From Fructobacillus evanidus (GTDB taxonomy: Bacteria; Bacillota; Bacilli; Lactobacillales; Lactobacillaceae), in the NCBI RefSeq assembly GCF_963580165.1, contig NZ_CAUZLM010000003.1, forward strand, positions 1-64,000: a DNA stretch of 64,000 nt, written 5' to 3'. Positions 11,001 through 20,000 of the stretch are shown piece by piece; the stretch's first letter is position 1; every line of letters begins with the position of its first letter. Under the pieces are notes generated by a model, which searched no databases, was not told the origin of the DNA, and saw only the letters and a list, made by a program, of their open reading frames with translations. A program made the position numbers and the translations under genes.

Positions 11001-14000
11001 GCTAAGAACAATATTGATAAGATTCAGGCGGCAGCACAAGCTCAAAGTACTGCTACCGTTAGCGCAGCTAGAGATGCTGCGAATAATGCAATCGATCAGG
11101 CTGTTGTCACTGCACAAGCAGCCGTGCAAAAGTTGGATCCATTGAAGGACCAAGCAGCTCGGCTTGCAACAATTAAGAGCGATGGGAATATTGCTAAGGC
11201 GAAGATTGCAGCTGACGCTAATACCGCTAGCATTAATGCTAATCGGGATGCAGGCCTGAATACAATTCAAGCTGACCAAGATGCAGCTACCTTAGAAAGT
11301 GCCAAGGAAGCTGCCATCGCTGCGGTTACGCAGGCAGCGACTTCTACCAAGACCGCCATCGGTGGTTTGCAACCATTACAGCCTAGTGAAATTAAGAGCT
11401 TCCAAGATCAGGTTGATGCTGCAGTGACGGCTGCTACCAACCAGATTAATAGCGAAACGACAACAGATGCGGTGGCAAGTGATCAAGCAAATGCCATCAA
11501 TAACACGATTGCTGGCATTCAAACTGCTGCTAGTTTGCAAAACGTGAAGGAAAAGGACAACGCTCAGTTGCTCCAAGACGGTCAGACTGCCAAAAATAAG
11601 ATTGCGGCCATGCCTGATTTGACCAAGGACCAAATTGCCCAAGCTAATAGTGATATCGATTCGGCCGTTTCAAACGGTCAAACGGCCATTACTGCTAGTC
11701 AAAATGAAACGGATGTGAACACCAACTTCCAAACGGCTGAGAGTAACATTAACAAGGTGACGGCAACGGCCCAGTCGCAAAGCGATAATGCGGTGGCGAA
11801 TGCCAAAACTGTTGCTGGCGATGTCCTTGATAAGGCGGCAGCAGCTGCTAAGGCTGCTATTGACCAATTGCCAGTTTTGAAGCCTGACGAGAAGACAACC
11901 TTTAAGGGCAAGATTGATGCGGCGGTAACTGCCGCTAAGAATAGTATTCAAAATGACACGACAGTTGCTACGGTAACGGCCGATCAGAATACTGGTCTGA
12001 CTGCGATTAGCAATCAGCAGGTTGCTGCTACTTTGCAAAATGCTAAAGAAGACAGTGTTAACCAGTTGAACGCCTATGCTCAGGGTGGTCGGGCTTCTTT
12101 GACGAAGTTGCCTAATCTAACGGATACGCAGGCTGATCAAGCCAACACTTCCATTACGAATGCCGTGACAAATGGGAACCCTAACATTAATGCGGCCACA
12201 GATTTAGCAGGGGTAACACGAGCTTTGGTTGCGGCCGAATTTGCGGTTAACCGTGCAGGTGTGATTGCCATTAACCAGAGTAATGCTGCCCTGGTTTCTG
12301 CTCGAATAGCTGCTGAAGCGGCAGTTAATGCTGTCGCTGCAGCGGTCAAGACGACCATTAATAATTTGAGCCCGTTGAGTGACCAGCAAGCACGATTGAG
12401 TCAGGTTGATACGGACATTGCTAATGCTAAAACTGCTTTGGAAAGCACGAGTGCCACTGCTGATGTGACGGCTGCGCAAGGAAAAGCAATTGCGACGTTG
12501 AATGCTGATGCAGCCAATGCCCAGCAGAAGAGTAGCCAAGAAGATGCCATCAGCCGTTTGCAAAACTATGCGACAAATGCTGAAACGGCACTTACTGGTA
12601 TGTCTGGTTTGTCCGCTGATAATTTGGCAACCGCTAAGACTTCTATCGAGAGTGCCGTCACTAATGGTGATACCAATATTCAAGGTGCTTCGGAACACGC
12701 AGCAATGGCAAGTGCTTTGATTGCTGCCGAACAGGCAATTGATGCGGCAACAACAACCGCCCAGAACCAAAGTCAACAAACATTGGCGCAGGCACAATCA
12801 GATGCCTCTGCGGCTATCGATGCTGCCTTAACTGCTGCTCAGCAAAAGTTGAATCATTTGTCACTTTCGACAGACGATCAAGCTACCCAAGAAAAGCAGC
12901 TAGAAACAGATGCTGGTAATGCAAAGACGAGTATCAATGTGGCCACGAGTCTGGCTGCCGTTACTCAAGCACAGCAAACCGGTGCGCAGGCCATTAACCA
13001 GGATATTCTTTCCGCTGAAATTGATAGTTTACAGACGGAAGCCAAGAAGCGTCTTCAGGCCTATGCGGATCAAACGAAGAAAACAATTGGCACATTGCCT
13101 GATTTGTCTGGTGATAGCTATACTAATGCCTATAACGGTATTGACGCACTGGTGACGATTTGGTCAGGAAATATTACTAATACAAGGAACCTGGCTGACA
13201 TGCAGAGCGCACTTTACAGTGGTGCCACAGCCATTAACTTAGTGAGTCTGTCTGCTCAGGCCAATAGTCAAAAGATTGTGGGCCAAGAACGTGCCACTGC
13301 AGAAGATGCTATTAATCAAGCTGCGACAACTGCTCGGCAGACCATTAGCTCTTTGAGCCCATTAAGTGATAAGTCAACACGCCTGGATCAGATTGCTCAA
13401 GATGTCAAGGATGCCGATGACGCCCTTGATGCTGCAACGAATAACCAAGGCTTTACCGCTGCTCAGAATGCTGGAACAACGGCTATTACGAATCATGTGA
13501 CAGCTGCTCAGTTGAAATCAGCACAGGAACAAGCGGATGCCGATTTGGCCACTTACGGTCAGAGCATTTTTGCCAAAATTACGGCGTTGCCTGATTTGAC
13601 AGACGACCAACGCAAGCAGGCAAGTACTGATATTACGAATGCCGTTAGTCAAGGGAAGACCTCGATTGATGCGACAACCAGTCAGGCTAATGTTGCGCCT
13701 GCTTTGGCAGCTGCTGAGAAAATGATTGATGGTATTCAAGAGACCGCGGAAAATAACAACCAAGCGGCAGTTACGCAAGCACAAAGCGATGCTGATAATG
13801 CTATCGACGCTGCGGCTAAGGCAGCCAAGGCAACGATTGGTGCTTTGACGCCATTATCTGATATGCAAAAACGTGAAGATCAGATTGATACGGATGCCAA
13901 AAATGCGAAGGATGCGATTGCCAAGGCAACGACTAAGGCTGATGTGACGGCAGCGAAAAATGCTGGTGCGGCAACCATCACGAACGATACAACGGCTGCC

Positions 14001-17000
14001 CAGTTACAGTCTGCTAAGGAAAAGGCAGATGCTGATTTGGACACCTATGGTCAAAGTGCGAAGGATGCGATTAAGGCCATGCCTGATTTGACGGATGACC
14101 AACGCAATCAGGCCAATGAAGACATTGATACTGCTGTTTTGGCAGGCAAAACGAATATTAATGCTGCAACGGATACGAACGGTGTGGCGACGGCTCTTGC
14201 TGATGGTAAGGCTGCTGTTGATAAGGTTCAAGCGACGGCTCAGAGTCAGAGTAACGCAGCGGTTCAGCAGGAACAAAGCGATGCCGATGCTGCCATCGAT
14301 GCCGCTGTTAAGCAGGCGAAGGACACCATCAACAGTTTGGATCCATTGTCGGATAAGGCAAAGCGGCTTGCTCAGGTCGATACGGATGCCGATAGTGCTA
14401 AGAAAGCGATTGCTCAGGCAAACAATAAGACGGATATTACTACGGCTCAAAATGCTGGTACCGCTACGATTGCCCAAGATGCCACTGATGCCCAATTGAA
14501 GTCGACCAAGGAAGCTAAAGACGCCACTTTGGCGGCTTATGGTCAAACAGCTAAAGACGCCATTGCGAAGATGCCGGATTTGACGCAGGCTCAGATTGAT
14601 CAAGCCAATAAAGATATTGATGCTGCCGTTTCGGCAGGTCAGGGACAGATTGATGTGGCCCCTGATGCTGATAGTGCTGCGACTGCTTTAACAAATGGTG
14701 AAAAGTCTGTTGATGCCGTGCAAGCAGGGGTGCAGAATACTAGTAACACAACGGTTCAGCAGGAGCGGGATGCCGCCGATGCTGCAATCGATGCCGCTGT
14801 TAAGAACGCCAACACTGCCATTGAGGGTATGAATCCTTTGGCAGATAAGAAGACCCCTGAAGGAAATGTTGCGGTCGCCGCTCAAGCTGCTAAGGACGCG
14901 ATTGCCAAGGCGGGCAACAAGACTGCCATTACGGCCGCACAAAATAGTGGTACGACTGCTATTACCAATGAGACGACCGCTGCACAATTGCAGTCAAACA
15001 AGGAAGCGGCGATTGCAACCTTGACTCAGGCTGCTCAGGCTGCCAAGGATGCAATTAAGGTCATGCCTGATTTGAGTACTGACCAAATCGCCGCTGCTAA
15101 CGCTGCTGTTGATGCAGCGTTCAACGATGGTCAAAATAAAATCAACGCCACAACAGATGACGATGGCGTTTCGACAGCTTTGACAAATGGTGAAACCGGC
15201 ATTAAGAATGCTCAAGCTGCAACTCAGGCTGAAAGTGACGCAATAGTTGCCCAGGAACGGTCAGCTGCCAAGACAGCCATCGATACCGCTGCTCAACAGG
15301 CAACGGATAAGATTGATGCGATGACGCCATTATCTGACAAGCAAAGTCGCGAAGATCAGGTCGCAAAAGATGCTCAAAATGCTAAGAATGCCATTGACCA
15401 GGCGAAGAACAAGGTGGCTATTACGGCTGCTCAAACGAGTGGTACGGATGCGATTAACAATGACATCACTGCGGCTCAGTTGCAATCAACGAAGGAAACC
15501 GATAAGAACACTTTGACGGCCGATGGTCAAACCGCCAAAGATGCCATTGGTAAGATGCCTGATTTGACCCCAGACCAAATCACTGCTTTTGATAGTCAGA
15601 TTGATGCTGCTGTGAAGGCTGCTCAAGGACAAATCGATGCTGCTGGGGATGCTAACGGCGTTGCAACTGCTTTTGCGACAGGCGAGACAAACATTCAAAA
15701 CATTCAGCAAGATGCTCAGAATACTAGTGACGCAAAGGTCGCTAGTGAACGACTGACGGCTGATAACGCCATTGATGCTGCTGTGACGGCAGCCAAGGCA
15801 GCTATTGAGGGCATGAACCCATTAGAGGACAAGACGACCCCTGAATCACAGGTTGATGCTGCTGCTCAAGTTGCCAAGGCGGCGATTGCCAGTGCTAAGA
15901 ACCAGACTGACATTACCGCTGCCCAAGATAGCGGTACGGATGCGATTAATAAGGTAACGGCTGCGGCTCAGTTGCAGTCGACGAAGGAAGCTGCCAAGGC
16001 AACATTGGCTAAGTATGGTCAAGATGCCGAAAGTGCAATCGCGGTCATGCCTGATTTGACTAAGGATCAGATTGCACAAGCAAATTCTGAGATTGACGCC
16101 GACGTGAAGGCTGGTCAAACGAATATTGACAGTGCTACGGATTCGGATGGTGTTACGACTGCTTTGAAGAATGGTGAAGCTGCGGTGGATGCTGTGAAGA
16201 CAACTGCTCAGACAACCAGTGCGACAACTGTGGCCAACGAACAGAAGACGGCTAGTGATGCGATTGATGCCGCTGCCGCCAAGGCCAAGGCTGCCATTGA
16301 TGCCTTGAACCCACTGTCTGATAAGGCCGACCGTGAAGCCCAAGTTGATAAGGACGCTGCGGCTGCTAAGGCGGCGATTAATAATGCAACAAATCAAGCT
16401 GATATCACGAAGGCCCAGAATGCTGGAACCGATACGCTGAATACTGACACGGCCAACGCCCAGTTGAAGTCAACGAAGGAAGCTGCCGATGCAACATTAG
16501 CTCAGCATGGCGCAGATGCTAAAGCTGCTATTGCGAAGATGCCAGATTTGACCAAGGACCAAATCGATCAAGCAAACACTCAGATTGATGCGGCTGTGAA
16601 GGCTGGTCAGGCTAATATTGATGGTGCTGCGGATGCAGCTGGTGTTGCGACTGCTTTGCAAAATGGCGAAAATGCAGTGGATGCCGTGACCGCGACAGCC
16701 AAAACCAATAGTGCGACAACGGTTACGAATGAAAAGGCGGCGGCTAATAAGGTCATTGACGATGCCGCTGCTAAGGCGAAGGCTACTGTCGATGCCTTGA
16801 ATCCTTTGTCGGATAAGGCAGCTCGTGAGGCTCAAATTGACGCTGATGCTAGTGCTGCGAAGGCAGCGATTGCCAGTGCAACGAATCAAACTGATATCAC
16901 GAAGGCTCAGAACGCTGGAACCGATACGTTGAATACCGATACGGCGAACGCACAGTTGAAGTCGACGAAGGAAGCGGCCGATGCGACATTGGCTCAGCAC

Positions 17001-20000
17001 GGTCAAGATGCCAAAGATGCCATCGCTAAGATGCCTGATTTGACACCTGACCAGATTAAGCAAGCTGATAGCGATATTGATGCCGCTGTTAAGGCTGGTC
17101 AAGCTAATATTGATGGGGCCACAGATGCCAATGGTGTTGCGACTGCTTTGCAAAACGGTGAAGCAGCGGTGGATGCTGTACAGACTAAGTCGCAAAGTAA
17201 CAGTGACGCAATTGTTAAGACTGCTAAAGATGCCGCTAACTCAGCCATTGATGACGCTGCCGCCAAGGCTAAGGCAACAATTGATGCCTTGAGCCCATTG
17301 TCAGACAAGGCAGATCGTGAAAATCAGGTTGATGCGGATGCGAATGCTGCAAAGCAAAAAATTGCGCAGGATACGACAACTGAACAGGTGGTTGCTGACC
17401 AAACAAGTGGTTTGAATGCTATCAATAGCGACGTAACTGCTGCTCAAGTTAAGAGTGCACAAGAGGATGCAACAGCCCGCTTACGGGCGTATGCCGATAA
17501 TGCTGAGGCTGCCATCGCCAAGTTACCTGATTTGCCAGCAGCTGATTTGGCGGATGCTAAAGCCAAGATTGAAGCGGCTGTTACAGCCGGTAATCAAGCA
17601 ATTACTGCTGCGCAGACGGTCGATAATGTAAAATCAGCTTTGACTGCTGCTGAACAAGCCATCGATGGCGTTTCGACTACAGCTCAAAGTCAGAGTAACC
17701 AAGTGATTTCTGATGCTAAGCAGGATGCTAAAAACGCGATTGCGGATGCTACAGCCAAGGCGAAGGCAACGATTGAAAATTTGTCGCCTTTGTCAGAAAC
17801 AGAAAAGCAGGCGCAGGAAGCTCAGGTCGATCAGGATGCCAAGACTGCTGCACAAAATATCGATAACGCAACGGATACCGATGCAATTACACAGGCAAAG
17901 CAAACTGGTGTCAACAACATCAACCAAGACGTTTTGAATTCACAGATTGAGAATGCTCAGCGGGATGCTGCTGCCCGACTTTTGGCCTATGCAAATCAAG
18001 CAAAGCAGACGATTGCTGCCCTTCCTGATTTGACCAAAGACCAAATTGACCAGGCAAATGCTGATATTGATGCGAAAGTTAAGACTTGGACGGACAACAT
18101 TAACCAGACACAAAGCATAGCTGATGTTCAGACGGCATTAGCCGATGGTGAAAAGGCTATTGATGATACTAGTTTAACTTCTCAGAGTCAAAGTCAACAG
18201 ACGGTTACTAAGGAAAAGAACGCTGCTAACAGCGTGATTGACGATGCCGCCGCTAAGGCGAAGGCTGCTATTGATGGCATGAACCCATTGTCAGATAAGG
18301 CAGCTCGTGAAGCTCAAATTGATACGGATGCAGCTGCTGCAAAGACAGCTATTAATAATGCAACCAACCAAGCCGATATCACGAAGGCCCAAAATGCTGG
18401 AACCGATACGTTGAATACTGACACGGCTGCTGCCCAGTTGAAGTCACAGAAGGAAGCTGCTGACGCTGAATTGACTAACTATGGCCAAGCAGCCAAGGAC
18501 AAGATTGCGGCCATGCCTGACTTGACTCCTGACCAGATTAAGCAGGCTGATAGCGATATTGATACGGCCGTGAAGGCTGGTCAGGTTAACATTGACGGTG
18601 CAACGGATGCCGATGGTGTTGCGAAGGCCTTGAAGAACGGTGAAGATGCGGTGGATGCCATTAAGGCAACCGCTCAGACGAACAGCGATACAACTGTTAC
18701 CAAGGAAAAGAACGCTGCTAACAACGTAATCGACGATGCCGCTGCTAAGGCGAAGGCTACCATTGATACCTTGAATCCATTGTCAGATAAGGCAGACCGT
18801 GAAGCCCAAGTTGATAAGGATGCTGCGGCTGCTAAGACGGCAATTAATAGCGCAACGAACGAAGCGGACATCACGAAGGCCCAAAATGCTGGAACGGATG
18901 CGTTAAAGACCGACACGGCTAACGCTCAATTGAAGTCAACCAAGGAAGCTGCCGATGCTGAATTGGCCAAGTACGGTCAGGATGCAAAGAATAAGATTGC
19001 GGTGATGCCTGATTTGACCAAGGACCAAATTGATCAAGCAAATGCTGAGATTGATGCGGCCGTGAAGGCTGGTCAGGCTAATATTGACGGTGCTGCAAAT
19101 GCCGATGCTGTTACGACAGCCTTAAAGAATGGTAAAGCAGCAGTCGATGCTGTCCAAGCTCAGTCACAAAACAGTAGTGATACAATCGTTAAGACTGCTA
19201 AGGACGCAGCTAACTCGGCGATTGACGATGCTGCTGCTAAAGCCAAGGCTACTATCGATGCTTTGAATCCACTGTCAGATAAGGCCGATCGTGAAGCACA
19301 AGTTGATAAGGATACTGTGGCTGCTAAGCAAAAGATTGCGCAAGATACGACGACTGAACAGGTTACTACTGATCAAAATAGTGGTTTAAACGCTATTAAT
19401 AATGACGTGGCTGCTGCTCAAGTTAAGAGTGCGCAAGAGGATGCGGTGGCTCGCTTGCGGGCATACGCCGATAATGCCGAAGCTGCCATCGCCAAGTTGC
19501 CTGATTTGCCAGCAACTGATTTGGCGGATGCTAAAGCGAAGATTGAAGCAGCTGTAACAGCTGGTAATCAAGCAATTACTGCTACACAGACAGTCGGCGG
19601 TGCAAAATCAGCTTTGACTGCTGCCGAACAGGCAATTGATGGTGTTTCCATCACAGCTCAAGGTCAGAGTAACCAGGTAGTTTCTGGTGCTAAGCAGGAT
19701 GCCAAGAACGCTATTGAGGATGCTGCTGCCAAGGCTAAGGCAACGATTGAAAACTTGTCACCTTTGTCTGAACAAGAAAAGCAGGCAAAGGAAACCCAGG
19801 TTGATCAGGATGCTAAGGAAGCTACACAAAATATCGATAATGCAACAGATACCGATGCCATTACGCAGGCAAAGCAAACTGGTATTAACAATATCAACCA
19901 AGATGTTTTGAATTCACAGCTTGAAAATGCTCAGCGTGATGCTGTTGCTCGACTTTTGGCCTATGCAAATCAGGCAAAGCAGACGATTGCTGCCCTTCCT

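Noticed and set aside
10734..11279. Long antisense open frames (up to about 230 codons) across the repeat region, for example here and at 16497-17195
   Set aside because: They arise because the repetitive Ala/Asp/Lys-rich coding sequence has few stops on the opposite strand. They lack ribosome binding sites and show Ile/Ser/Arg-rich nonsense composition.
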